In this document: in pieces, positions 1 through 11,557 of the stretch
Numbering within the stretch: position 1 is the first letter of the stretch
Layout of the letters: each line of letters starts with the position of its first letter
NCBI RefSeq assembly: GCF_014898055.3
Contig: NW_023603184.1
Location: 108,056,615-108,120,614, forward strand
Direction: 5' to 3'
Source of the DNA: Talpa occidentalis
Taxonomy: Eukaryota > Chordata > Mammalia > Eulipotyphla > Talpidae
Length of the DNA stretch: 64,000 nt
Program-made: the position numbers and the translations under genes
The notes under the pieces: model-generated
Told to the model about the DNA's origin: nothing
Databases searched by the model: none
What the model saw: only the letters and a program-made list of their open reading frames with translations

Positions 1-592
1 GTAACTTGTCCAGAATCACATAGCTAATAAATGTAAAAGCCATGCCATCTCTATTGAGTCACTCTATTACTACCTGTGACATGCAGTGTCGCTGGAAGCA
101 ATGATGGTTAGCATGTATTCTAACAAGGAGGAGGTTAGATTGCTTTCAAACTCACATGCTTTCAAACTCTATAAGCACTTTTACTTCACATTACTGCTAG
201 TATATTTTAAAGTGAATTTAAAGTGAATTTTTGAAACAATCTATGTATTAAGATAAAATCCTGTGATAAATTTTAATCTATAAGTAGTTGAAAATTCATG
301 TTTGTCTGTTAGTGGACTGAACTACTGGATACCAATAGTTGAACTGAATTATCACCAAGATAATTCAACATTTATTTTGGTTTAATGCCAGTCAAGCTTA
401 CAAAGCTACATTCAAACAAAGATTAAAAAAAAAAACCACTTTTTATGTGTTAGCCACTAGGCTAGGTAGTTTTGTCATCTCATATTAATTTAGGCTCATT
501 AAACACACAAGCTCTAAATTTTAGCAGAAGGTAGCAGCATAAAAAGAAAACAGCATAAATGTACACAAACATGACTTATACATGTGTACATT

Positions 593-632
593 CACACACA
601 CACACACACACACACATACACACACACACACA
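593..632. repeat. (CA)n microsatellite
   Basis: About 40 bases of CA repeat with a single CATA interruption. Other dinucleotide tracts are the CA run near 17870-17893 and the TG run at 45890-45912. Confidence 0.95.
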
Positions 633-2484
633 GCTTTAAGGCTGCTCACCAAGTGCAAGTCAGCTGCCCCGAAACTTATTTGTGTCATTTCTGATATTTT
701 CATTTCCCATTGACAAGGAATATGATTACATATGGTTACATAAGCATGATATACATGGGACCCAAATTATAAAACCTTGCAAATGAAGTCTATTACCTTT
801 TCCCCCCTACAAAGATGTATATCTTATATATGATCTGGGTTGTAAAAAGAGATTATCTGCCCTTATGTCTTATTTAATTCTCCTAGATGTCCTTGACACT
901 GTCTTGTACAAAGAGACCATGAATAACTTCATTTTAATTTATTTGTTTGTCTCATTTATGCCTGTTCAGAGCAATTGAGAAAAATTGCATTCATAAATCT
1001 TCTTGCCAACATAATTAATTATGCACAAAATACTCCAAGCTGCTTCTGATTTTCATTAATGAGGCAGATTATCTGCAAAATAAGATGCTGCTGGAGTTGA
1101 AAAGAAAGGTCAACTACTCATCTTTAAATGTAAAACAAGTGCACATTTTTACATCTGAAAAATAAAGATAAAGAGAGAACTTGCTATGATTATATTTATC
1201 AGACTATTACATACCAATTAAGATGGAACAGTATGTGGTTTTCATTTGCTTTTTCTCCCTGCCATTGATACAAATATTAAATCACCATCATTCTGGTCAC
1301 TTAATTTTTTTTGAAAGGAGAATTAACTGAACTACTATAGTTCAAAACCATTAAAGCCATAAGCACTTAGAAACAGAGGAGTACTAAATGCATCAGTTAA
1401 ATAGCCCTTGTAAGAGAAGACACATCAGATATTCAGATATCCACATTATTATTCATCAGTAAGCTTTGCTCTAATTCTCCATTTAATTTTCCATTTTCTT
1501 AAGTGGTTAAAATGATTGACAAAAATGGTATTTTACTAATGTAAGATCTAACAGTCTTATGTTCCCTTAAAATAAGTACAGAACTGACAAAAAATCTTGG
1601 CTTTCCAATGGAGCATATGCTTTTGCATCAACCCATGGTTCCGCAGTGTTCTGGTAAGACCAGGTAAATCATCCAGGAATGTGATAACCACAGAACCCAG
1701 ATTATTAAAGAGTCACACACAATTTGGTGTCCCTGCTGCTATTCTTCACCACTTTATCCTCAACAAAACTTAAATATGGGAAAACTCGAAAACTTAGATA
1801 AGATATTTAGGCAAAAAAACTATCTGGATTTTGAAATATTTCCTTGTTCACATCATTATCAAGTAAGCAACTAACAATTGTTCATTACATTGGGAAACCT
1901 AAGAGACTTATTTCCTTATCAATAAGATATTTAAACTATGCTACATTTGGATAGAGGATATTCTACACTAAAATTATTATATTTCTGATGGGAGAATATG
2001 CCTATGATTTGTCCAATTTAATAAATATAAGGTTATTTGTCCTCTGTATAGATTAATTCTCTTAGTTTCATTTGTATGCTTAGTTGTTTCTTTAATAAAT
2101 GTGTGTGCCTAAGACTATCTCATGCTTGGATAAAGCTCTAGAAGATGGCAGCATGCCAAATGTTAATAGCAATTATCCATATGGATAGTGATTTCATCTA
2201 CATTATTAACAAATGAACATTATTAAGTCACAAGAAGAAACAAACACAGTTCTCTTTTTTATTTTAAACCATTAATTAAATGCCCACTGAAAAAAATATG
2301 GCAGTTAAAATTATAAAGGTGGCTTTCATTTTATCAGACCTTCTGAACTCAAGACAAACAATAAAATAAGCCTTTCATGCAGTGTCAGTCTACTTGAGCA
2401 TGATGATGGAGAGAGTGGAGAGGGGGAGTATAAAATACGATGGGCCTTTACTATCCTTTATCAGCTATGATGACCAAAAAATGT
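633..2484. other. CCDC141 intron 5, no recognisable feature
   Basis: AT-rich sequence with no repeat, exon or RNA gene that I can recognise. The same holds for 1-592. Confidence 0.6.
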
Positions 2485-2712
2485 TAATACTAATATAGCA
2501 GTTACTAAGTGCCAGATATTGTTCTAAGCACTTAACACATAATAAATAACTCACTTGATACTAACAACATTTTGAGATAGATACTATTATAGCTACATTT
2601 TATTATATTATATCTACATTTTACAAACTGAGCCTCAGGGAGGTTAAATAATTTGCTCAATTACTTGACTGGTAAGTGGTGGAGTAGAATTTGACCCCAG
2701 TGAACAGTCTTG
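2485..2712 (-). repeat. MIR SINE
   Basis: The plus strand reads TACTAAGTGCCAGATATTGT, TCTAAGCACTTAACAC, ATTTTACAAACTGAGCCTCA and GGTAAGTGGTGGAGTAGAAT, the reverse complement of MIR including its conserved core. Confidence 0.88.
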
Positions 2713-3104
2713 CCCCAGGTTCTGTACTGCACACAGATGAAACAGTTGTCTTTATTAGTTATGGCAGCTGTTGTCAATGGTATTATGAAGAGAAAATATA
2801 ACATGGAGTGTTTGAAAACTAAATACCTAAATTTTATATTTAAGGAAATCACTGATTTATTAACCAATTTTATTTAAGATAATATTAATCCTTACTATTA
2901 TTACTAAATTGATTTTGGTTCAAAACAGTTAAGAATGGAATTTGAAACCATTCTATACCTAGGCCAATTGACAACAATTTACAGTATTAAAAGACCTTGA
3001 CATGTGTAGCAACAGTTAATGCTAAACCCAGGGGAAAGACTATGGTCCAGATGAAAAATAAGCATAAATTGTAAAGCTTAATCAAGAAGAAGGAGCATAA
3101 GGAA

Positions 3105-3235
3105 AGTGCTTATTAAGTACCTCTTAAAATGATAGTCCTCGTGCCCTATATTTTGCACATGCTATTTCATTTAATCCTTAGACTAACTCCGTGAATCAAG
3201 TGTTATTATTCCCAATTTAAAACAACAATGAGATT
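3105..3235 (-). repeat. MIR fragment
   Basis: AAGTGCTTATTAAGTACCTC, CATGCTATTTCATTTAATCC and GTGTTATTATTCCCAATTTA fit the reverse strand of MIR. Confidence 0.65.
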
Positions 3236-3472
3236 CATTAAAACATAAGACACTTCCTAGGGGCTTAGCAGAATGGTCAAAGTCCAAGTCACGGATTACT
3301 CCAAATTTTGGCAAGGATGTGGTTCAACAGGAACTCTCTTCCATTGCTGGTGGAAACACAAAGTGGTGTAGTCACTTTGGAAGACAGGTTCTTATAAAAA
3401 TGTTCTTACCACATGTGATCCAGCAAATGAGTTCCTTGGTATTTGCCCAAAAGAATTAAAAATTTATATCCA

Positions 3473-3815
3473 GGGCCTCCCCGGTGGCGCAGCGGTTGAG
3501 CGCTGGGTTGCAAAGCTGCCCGCGGCCTCTGCGGCACCAGTTCAATCCCTGGCTGCTCCCCGGCCACCGGAGGAGGATCCCACATGGTGCGCAGACCTCT
3601 CCTGCCACCCGCTGCTCCCCTCAGCAGTGTACTTCAGTCCTTCTGCCTGCTCTGCTCCCTGCTCTGGCTCTGGTGAATTCTCTCACCCTCCTGCGCTTCT
3701 GACTGTACCCAGTGCATGTATAAACAAAAAAAAAACAAACAAACAAACAAATATAATAAAAAAAATAAAAACATGCCTCTATTAAAAAAAAAAAAAAAAA
3801 AAAAGACAAAAAAAA
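3473..3815 (+). mobile_element. tRNA-derived SINE (younger subfamily) inside an old L1
   Basis: This is a full-length copy starting GGGCCTCCCCGGTGGCGCAG, with duplication AAAAATTTATATCCA at 3458-3472 and 3816-3830. The body ends near 3727. The tail is unusually long and complex: an A-rich stretch with CAAA repeats, a short unique piece (ACATGCCTCTATT, about 3770-3782), then a second run of more than 20 A. Confidence 0.9.
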
Positions 3816-4106
3816 AAAAATTTATATCCACACACATCTGCACATGGGTACTTTTTGCAGCATTATTCATAATTGCCAAAACTTGGTAGCAACCAAGATG
3901 TCCTTTGGTGGATGGATAAACTGTGGCCTATTCAGTAAAGGAAGATGATTCATCTTTAAAAAATAAATGAATTATCAAGTTGTGAAAAAACATGGAGGAT
4001 TCTTAAATGCATATTACTTAATGAAAGAAGTCAGTCTGGAAAGATTGTGTATACAGGATTTCAACTACATGACATTTTGGAAAAGGCAAAAGAATGGAGA
4101 CAACAG

Positions 4107-4379
4107 GGGCCACCCTGGTGGTGCAGAGATTAAAGACAGCACTATCAAGCTACTGCCAGCCTCTGCAGCATGAGTTTGATTCCCGGCCAGCCAGGGAGCT
4201 AACCCACATGGCACAGCAGACCTTTCCTGTCTCACCTGCTGCTCCCCTCAGCAGTGTATTTCAGTATATCTGCCTGTTCTGCTCCTCACTCTCTCTAGTG
4301 AATCCTTTCACCCCACCCTCCACACCTTTGGCCTGTACCCCAGTTCTTGTATGCATAAATAAATAAATCTTAAGAAAAA
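4107..4379 (+). mobile_element. tRNA-derived SINE (older subfamily)
   Basis: The head GGGGCCACCCTGGTGGTGCA is followed by the variant ATTAAAGACAGCACTATCAA that marks one older subfamily. The duplication AAAAGAATGGAGACA is at 4088-4102 and 4380-4394. It interrupts the same old L1 as the SINE at 3473. Confidence 0.9.
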
Positions 4380-5854
4380 AAAAGAATGGAGACAGTAAAA
4401 AAGATCAGTGCTTACAAGAATTAGGGAGAGTAAGGAATGGATAGCTGAAACACAGGGAATAATTAGGGTGGTAAAATTATTATTCTGTATGCTACAACTG
4501 TGACTATATGTCATTATACATTTATCCAAATCCATATAATTTGTTGCACCAAGATTGAGCCCTAATCTAAATTGTGGATTTGGGGTGATGTTCAATGACC
4601 AATAATCATTGATCATATCAGATGTAGCACTCTGGTGAGGGTGATGGCAATGGTGGAGTTTGTGCATGTGTAGAAACAGAGGATATTCAGTACTTTCCAC
4701 TCAACTTTGCTATGAATATAAAACAGCTTAAAAAAAAATAGTCTACTTTAAAAAAGCAACCCCTCCCAAAAGAACACACACTTTCCTGCAAAAAAGACAT
4801 CTCACCAAGTCTAAAAACTTGCAATACCTTACTCTAGTTATTACCATGCTTTCCACGGTTGGCAAGATATCTAAATTTCTCCTGAAGTATGTAACTGGGT
4901 TAAAATTAACATTTTGAATCTTCATGTGATTTTTTTCTTTTTTCCTTTCTCTTTTTTTTTTCTGCAGATGATAATTATTGCCATAATCATGGAGCAGGAA
5001 AGCAAAATTGCTATCTTAAAAATAAATAAATAAAACTTAATGTAGCTGCTTTTTTATTCTTGGGAAATTGTTTTGTATTTAGGTAGCTGCTTTGATGAGC
5101 CTTTTCATTACGCAGAAAAGGTCTATGTTAATCTGGATAAGAAAGGTTGTGATTTAAAAGGAATAAACTACTCTGTATAATAAAGTAAGAGGAGTTTTTA
5201 GTGTGTTATTAGAAGTACTAAAGGCAAGAGTTTGGGGTTATGAGCTTAATGAAAAGAGGCATGAGGAAGGTTTCTTTAAAGGAGTAGCAGTTCTGAGGAA
5301 ATGTGTCAGGTCTAGAGAGAGCAAGAAAAAGTACGAAAGAACCATAATGGACCCACTCACATTAGGGAAAATAAGGAACTTTAGAAACAGTTGCCTGGTA
5401 CAAGTTAGTATCAGTTGTCTCTCTAATAATCAATTTTAAGCTGATTATTATATTAATTGTTAATTCTCTTTTGTTATGCCAGAAACATCAGTGAAAGATT
5501 ACATTGGACAATATCACCACAAGTCTGTGAGGGGAAGAACTACATGGGGGTTGGTAGTACTGGCACACAGAGCACATCAGAAGCAGGACAGCAGCTGGTA
5601 GTAGTCAAGTCAAAAGGACTAAAAACAGAGGCAGTTTGTGAAGTGTAGAGCAGCTTGGAAAGAGAGGTGACAAAATGCAAGCAGAATATATGACTGGAGC
5701 CATCTTTATTGGGCTCTATTTTATGCTACCTCTTCAGAGAGGCCTTTTTTGATTCCTTCTTTGATGAAAAGTAGAACCATACAAGCCAAAATTCATTACC
5801 CTACTTTTTTTTTTATATTACTTATCATTCTTCATTTGTATATATGTCTTTCTC

Positions 5855-6045
5855 AGCTGAGAGTAATTCTGTCCCCCAGGGACATTTGACAATGTTTAGA
5901 GATATCTTTGGTTGTCACAACTGAAGAATATTCTACTGGTACCCCACGGGGAGAGGTCAGGGATGCCAATCAACATCATAGAGTACTAGGACAGTCCCCA
6001 AGAGCAATTACCTGGCACCACATGTCAGTAGTGCTGGGTTGAAAG
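5855..6045 (+). repeat. MER20-type hAT DNA transposon relic
   Basis: TTCTGTCCCCCAGGGACATT, TTTGGTTGTCACAACTGAAG and GTCAGGGATGCCAATCAACA are the order of landmarks of the roughly 220-bp non-autonomous element MER20. It lies in intron 5 of CCDC141. No transposase is encoded. Confidence 0.8.
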
Positions 6046-7068
6046 TGCATTAAAAGGAAAATTCCTAGTGGAAAGGAATATTTTGTGTCTTGTATATCCA
6101 TGCTACTTATATAGGACTTGGTACATAGTACATACTCAATACGTATTAGTTAAAAAGTTGATGATCATTTCAGTCCTTGCTTTTGCAGCTTGTAATGAGA
6201 AGCAGTTTCTCCTGACCATATATTTGCTCCCCACTACATGTCTGTCTCTCCAGTTTGGATCAGAGCAATAATATAAAACATGTGAAGAGACTGCTTTCCT
6301 ATGCAGACAAACTAGACCTCCTTCCACAGCATTTAATCCTGAAATTTCCCTCCACTTAATCATATACTTATAAGTATAGGAGTAGGGCAATGAGAAATAT
6401 CACACTTATTTGAGTTGGGGGTTTGCAAAGAGAGTTCTAGGCACTTTTATCCTCAAGACTGGGATAGAAGGATGCATGGCAAGTATGCTGACAACTGAGC
6501 AAAGCTGTGCTTGCAATCTAGGTGAAGATCTGCAGAAACTGCAAACACACCAACCTCCCACCCCACAGCTCTAACCACCCAGCATCCGGTCATAAGCCAA
6601 GGTTATGTTTCTTCATTAACACCATATCACTTAGCACTCTTCTAAGAATATCTCTATTTTGGACTGACTTTTTTTTTTTTTTTTTTTTGCTGACATCCTC
6701 TGCAATCTAGTATAATTCAGTGCTATCACACCTCTCCAACTTTCAAGAAAACTGCAATTAACATTTCAGAATTATAAAGAAATATGTCTAAAATTAGTGG
6801 CCTGGAAGGAAGTGAGAAAGAGAATTCAACAATAGAATAGTCATTTTCAAAACTTCCCACAAGTATTCTTCCATTTATAAAATCAAAATTAAAATGACAG
6901 GAAATTAAAATTTTTGTTTTTATATAACTCACGGAAAACAGTATGGTGGTTTGGACCAAATATCAAAGAATTTGACAGTCATAACTAAAAAGATATGCTA
7001 GGAAATAGTCCACATAACAACCAAACATGAATTGAGGTCAAGACATCATCAATGAGTCTTTGAGTTAC

Positions 7069-7322
7069 CTGGTTTTCTTTTTGGTCCCACTGACATATCT
7101 GTAGAACTTGACCCAATTCTTGTTGCTGTTGTTTCAGGTACTTGTCTAGCTGCCGTCTCCTATCTTGTAGAACTTCAAGAAGGCTGTCAATCTTCAGGCA
7201 GCTGTTATGAGCTCCTTGAATCAACTCAGGATTTACATTAGGTCCACCACATTTGAATTTTTCTATGAAGTCAGTGAGTTGTTGACTTTTGTTTAAAAGG
7301 GCTAGTGATCGTTCTAAGAGTT
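7069..7322 (-). CDS. CCDC141: CCDC141 coding exon 5 (residues 176-260)
   Basis: This 254-nt exon completes the split Glu codon and adds 84 codons, from [20 protein letters not shown] to [14 protein letters not shown]. The acceptor TTTGCTTCTAG is at 7323 and the donor CAG|GTAACT at 7068. The exon is nearly all predicted helix, with a polar linker ([17 protein letters not shown]) between two helices and a Gln-rich stretch KQQQQELGQ. The following exon should begin VTCWFQ by family comparison, but nothing like it is visible between 1 and 7068, so intron 5 continues off the left edge. Confidence 0.95.
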
Positions 7323-8249
7323 CTAGAAGCAAAGAAGAAAAAAAAAGAATAGTAATATGAGCAAGTTTTTATATAGTAATATTCAGGCTCTTCATATAAT
7401 TTAAAATATATATAACCCTTGTATTTATAATAAGTTGTACAGCAAGGAATTAATGTATAAACATAAAATGTCTGCAATACAACTGGTCAAATACATCAGT
7501 CTAACAGTTCTATAGTATTAACTGACAAATGGAGAATGCTGAAATTCAGCAATAATGTAATTCAGGATAGGGAATAGAAAGACCACAGAATTTGGGCACT
7601 AGTTTAGTCTACTTTTAATATTATAATGCTGGTTAAAGTCACTACTTGAGGATGGAATCAAATGAGGAAATTATTATTATACAGTGTGCTAGATGGTATA
7701 ACAGAGGCACTCAGGAGGCAGAGAGAACTCACTGCCAGAGGCATACATGTCCCATCGAACTACAGGCTTCCTGAGGTCTCCCCCAACACATGTCTTTCCG
7801 GGTTTCTCATCTGTCATGGGTTCAGAAAATATTGTTTAACTACATGATGCTGAATTGAGGGTAACCATGCTGGTAAATGGACCTTAACTAGACATTTTTC
7901 ACTGAAAGGAGAAAAGACTGGGGAGGACATGTTAGGCTTTAACTAGTTTGAGGATTATCATGAGGAAGAAGAGACTAATACTGAAACATCAAAGAGAGTA
8001 GAAACTTCAACCCTTTCATCCTGATTCAGACCTCTGCAATGTTAAACATGCAACACAAATTTAGTATTGCTGAATAAGGAAAAATCACAGAGGAAGCTAA
8101 CAGAAGTGAAGTGAATATGAGGGATGTTTGATTATGGTTATTAACCATTGTCAGCCTTACTCTCATATTAGTGATAGATACTGATCAATATCTCAGAATT
8201 TTATTAGAAATACTAGCCATGTTTATAGAATATTTATAGTCTCCAAAAA

Positions 8250-8640
8250 TCATATGTTGAAAACTGAATACCTAACGTGATGGTGTGCGGAGGTATGGAT
8301 TTTGTGTGGTGCTTAGGTCATGAGGGTGGAGCCCTATGATTAGTATTCTTATAAAAGAGATCCCACAAAGCTTCCCCAACCCTTCCACCATGAGAAATCT
8401 GCAAACCAGAAGAGGCAGCCCAATAGGCTGTGGTGAATGACTACTGGTACTTTGGTGGTGAATATGGTGTCATAACATACACCTGAAAAGGTGTGAACAT
8501 ATACTCTGAAATCATAAAATATGTTGTAAACCAATGTTACCTTAATAAAAAATAATAAATTTATAAATATATAATTAAATTTCTGCTGTTTATAAGCCAC
8601 CCAGTCTGTGGTATTTTATTATAGCAGCCCAATAGGTTTA
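8250..8640 (+). repeat. ERVL-MaLR-like solo LTR, interrupted
   Basis: AAAATCATATGTTGAAAACT, GGTCATGAGGGTGGAGCCCT and TTATAAAAGAGATCCC in the left half, and TTTCTGCTGTTTATAAGCCACCC and AGTCTGTGGTATTTTATTAT in the right half, are shared by old mammalian MaLR-type LTRs. An L1 3' end lies between the halves. The exact subfamily is not resolved. No retroviral coding sequence is present. Confidence 0.6.
8428..8560 (+). mobile_element. Short LINE-1 3' end nested in an LTR
   Basis: TGTTGTAAACCAATGTTACC plus an AATAAAAAATAATAAA tail resembles the 3' end of the old L1 at about 25350 (GTTGTAAACCAATGGTACTT). It separates two halves of the LTR-like repeat at 8250-8640. Confidence 0.6.
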
Positions 8641-9736
8641 GATAGATAACTGAAAAATCAGGATTTTGTTCTTGAATATGCATTCAAATCAGCTAATCTT
8701 AATCACATCTAACGGAAATAGTTGATTAATAAATTTCACGAATTCCTGTTATATAAAAAGGAAGCCCCTGAAGCCACATTACACATTGCAATGTGAACTG
8801 GACACCAAATAACAACGGAAACAAGGGAACTCTTATCAGGGGTTCCCTCTAATCCCTGTGCTTCAGGGAACACAAAAATGTAGAGATAAACATGCCATCA
8901 GAATGGAAAAATATTTTGTCATCATAAAAATAAATGATGTTTCCTATCTTGAGCTAGCATTTTTTTGCATATCTTCAGATTAAGAGGTGCTCCTGTGCAC
9001 TGCCAAAGGCTATACCCTGAGAGGTAGGACAATGGTTCCACTGTGAGCTGCATGGGGCATAATAGTTTGACACCCACAACGAAAGCAGAGTGTGCTCTGC
9101 CAAAGATTCTAGTACATTTGAAGGAGACAACAAAACAGCATTCTAGCCACTTCTCTCCAGCTCCATCCCCAAATATTTGTGGAAAAGTCTCTACTTTCTC
9201 AATTCCCTAATCCCCAAGGAAAATGTTTTCATTTAATTGTCTCAGTATTAAATCTTTTCAACAAGAGCATCAATCACTGTCAGGTCTCAGAGGTAAATTT
9301 CTAATCTGTTATCTAGGGTCCTTTGAAGGGTAGTATAGCACACCTATCTGTGGTTTTTAAGAACACTGCCCTGGTGGCATGATGAGACTCATACAGCCAG
9401 GAATCCAGGAAGTGACAAGTGAGTTAAGGAAGCCATTCCACTCATCCCAATTCTGTTTGGCTGTAATACTTAGGAAAATGAATTAAGAAGAAAAGAAGTG
9501 ATCTCACCTATCTATCTAACCTGCTCCCACAGAACAAAATTACAGTAAACAGTTACACTTTTACGAATGCCTTCCCTGTCCCCATCTTGCTCATGCCAAA
9601 TTCTAGTAGAAGAGGTTTAGCAAGAAAACTATTGGTTAACAACCAGACTATCTTTATCTGATCAAAGGAAGTTGAAAAACATTTTGTATAGGGTTTTATT
9701 AGATATTCATATGGGGAAAGTTTACAAGTCCTTTTT
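8641..9736. other. CCDC141 intron 4 left of the SINE/L1 cluster, unclassified
   Basis: No coding potential is seen. Part of 8990-9200 is slightly richer in GC and could be an old unrecognised repeat. The same is true of intron 4 between 7323 and 8249. Confidence 0.5.
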
Positions 9737-9750
9737 AAAAACTGCAATAG

Positions 9751-10062
9751 GGCCTCCCCAGGGGTGCAGTGGATTGAGCACTGCGCTGTGAAGCTGTCCG
9801 CAGCCTCTGCAGCATGGGTTCGATTCCCCGCCAGCCAGGGAGAAACCCATATGGTGCAGCAGACCTCTCCTGTTGCGCCCACTGCTCCCCTCAGCAGTGT
9901 CTTTGGTCCGTCTGCCTTTTTCTGCTGCCCTCTCTGTCTCTGGTGAATTCTCTCATCCTCCTGCACCTCTGACCTATACCCCAGTTCTTGTATAAATAAA
10001 TAAATCTTAAAAAAAAAAAAAAAACAACTATGGAGAATTACAATAAAGTAGCATAAAAAAAT
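9751..10062 (+). mobile_element. tRNA-derived SINE (older subfamily) with extra 3' segment
   Basis: The head GGCCTCCCCAGGGGTGCAGT holds a Pol III box A-like region and GGTTCGATTCC is box B. The body continues with the family motif CTGCTCCCCTCAGCAGTGT and ends in TAAATAAATAAATCTT plus A. The target duplication AAAAACTGCAATAG is at 9737-9750 and again at 10346-10359, after a second nested SINE. Between its A tail (to 10024) and that duplication are about 38 bases not part of the SINE family. Confidence 0.88.
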
Positions 10063-10070
10063 AAAAACTA

Positions 10071-10338
10071 GGCCTCCCCAGTGGCGCAGCAGTTGAGCGC
10101 TGGGTTGCGAGGCTGCCCGCAGCCTCTGCAGCACTGGTTCGATCCCTGGCCGCAGGGTGAGGGTCCCACATGGCACGCAGACCTCTCCTGCCGCCCGCTG
10201 CTCCCCTCAACAGTGTATTTCATTGGTCTGCCTGTTCTATTCCCCACTCTGGCTCTAGTGAATTCTATCACCCTCCCGCGCTTCTGACTGTACCCACTGC
10301 TTGTATAAATAAATAAATAAATCTTTAAAAAATAAAAT
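10071..10338 (+). mobile_element. tRNA-derived SINE (younger subfamily), nested
   Basis: This copy has the head GGCCTCCCCAGTGGCGCAGC, then TTGAGCGCTGGGTTGC and box B GGTTCGATCC, the CTCCCCTCAACAGTGT motif and a TAAATAAATAAATAAATCTT tail. Its target duplication AAAAAATAAAAACT (10056-10069 and 10339-10352) lies in the tail of the preceding SINE, so it was inserted second. Confidence 0.9.
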
Positions 10339-10363
10339 AAAAAATAAAAACTGCAATAGTTGA

Positions 10364-11557
10364 GAGGGGGCGGAGCAACATGGCGGCGAGGAGACGCTGC
10401 GAGTAAGATCTCCCATTAAAAAAAGTTAATAGGGAGGAAAAGCGGCAGGTCCCAGTGAGAACTGGGACACGGAAGATAAACGGGTGACGCCAGCAAACTA
10501 CCCGAAGAAGAAAGTGGCCATAAAAGAGGACTAGAAGGGAGGGAAGCGCAGAACCCTGCTCCCCTCCCCCGCCCACAGAGGCGGCACTCTCCGACCCGCA
10601 GAGAGGAGGAAAACAACAAACCAAAACGGCCAACAAGAACAAACGATGCAGCAAGCGGGGCTGTGAGTGTGCAGCCACCACACCCCGTGAACGGGAGCTG
10701 AGGCGAACCCTGCAGGATTTGCCGCGGCAGTGAGCGAACGGCTCCGGGGCGCCATTAGAGAAGAACAAAGACCCCGGGAGACGTGCACACAGCCCGGGCT
10801 GCCGGTAAGCTTGCGCGGGAAAGCGGCGCGCTTGCCGCGCTTGAAAAGCAAATGCAGACCTGGATCACGGCTGCCCAGGTCCCCGAGCCTGCGACCTAGG
10901 CTTGCGGGGAGACGCGCGGAGGTCCTCACTGAGGTGAAGGTCCCTCCCTGAGTAAGCAGGAACCAGGCGCCCAGGCACGGGAGCTGTGCAAAAGGCGCCA
11001 TTCCCGCGCCACTGAACTGGGCTACAGCCCTCGTCCTGGAACTGAGGGCTTTGAACTGAGACCCGGGGCACGAAAATTTGGGGCGTGGGTTCTCCACGAC
11101 GGTGGGGCACAAGGCAGACACAGCACCCCAAAGCTGTTGAGGTGTACCCTACCATTCCCGCTCTGTTCCCTGTCCCACGGGGTGGGGGGAGGCGAAAAAC
11201 AGCCCCCCAAGGACAATAGGAGAGATCTCTGGCGCCACCTAGCAACCAGGAAAAAAAAGTCACTAACACCCCATAGAACAGGAAATTTCTTAAGACTGCT
11301 TGAAAAGGGCAGAAGGTTTCTGGAGGACCCAGTGGCCAGCCGGGAAGTTAGCCCACCCCACGCCAGGCCCCTTCCGACCAGCAGTCTGAGCCCACAGAAG
11401 GAGCAGGCACCCACGTCCGGGGCAGACCGGGGGCGCAGAAGAGTGTGCCTGAAACCGGAGGCGCAGGGACTGCATCCCGCTTTGCCATTTTAGAACAGGG
11501 ATATTTCTTCAGTAAAAACTGCCTAAAACCAGCAGAAAACTCCCCCAGAACACAGAG
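10364..11557 (+). promoter_or_regulatory. LINE-1 5' UTR / internal promoter with YY1 site
   Basis: This is a GC-rich leader of about 1.2 kb in an AT-rich neighbourhood. It starts GGGGGCGGAGCAACATGGCG. The AACATGGCGGC at 10378-10388 resembles the YY1 site that positions transcription start in mammalian L1. CpG density is visibly higher here than anywhere else in the window, so it is the only CpG-island-like segment and a likely methylation target. Several antisense open frames lie within it (see findings). Confidence 0.75.

Larger units (their letters stand above)
3305..4740 (+). mobile_element. Old LINE-1 3' end carrying two SINEs
   Basis: Pieces of diverged ORF2 C-terminus and 3' UTR (GGCAAGGATGTGGTTCAACA, GTGGTGTAGTCACTTTGGAA, TTTGCAGCATTATTCATAAT, GATGGATAAACTGTGGCCTA) are split by SINEs at 3473 and 4107. 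The 3' end (AATATAAAACAGCTTAAAAA) is near 4738. Confidence 0.85.

Noticed and set aside
521..703. Minus-strand open frame with a long (VC)n run
   Set aside because: It is translation of the CA microsatellite, with no other coding signal.
4308..4700. 130-codon minus-strand frame
   Set aside because: It spans a SINE tail and old L1 3' UTR and has no recognisable domain.
1..7068. CCDC141 exon 6 (expected to start VTCWFQ)
   Set aside because: I searched by eye on the minus strand and found no matching stretch, so it must lie outside the window.
9553..10176. 207-codon minus-strand open frame
   Set aside because: It runs antisense through two SINEs and flanking intron. The SINE family lacks stops in this frame, so the length is a repeat artefact.
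9751..10345. The tRNA-like heads of the SINEs as real tRNA genes
   Set aside because: Boxes A and B are present, but the cloverleaf is not maintained and each is followed by the SINE body and A tail.
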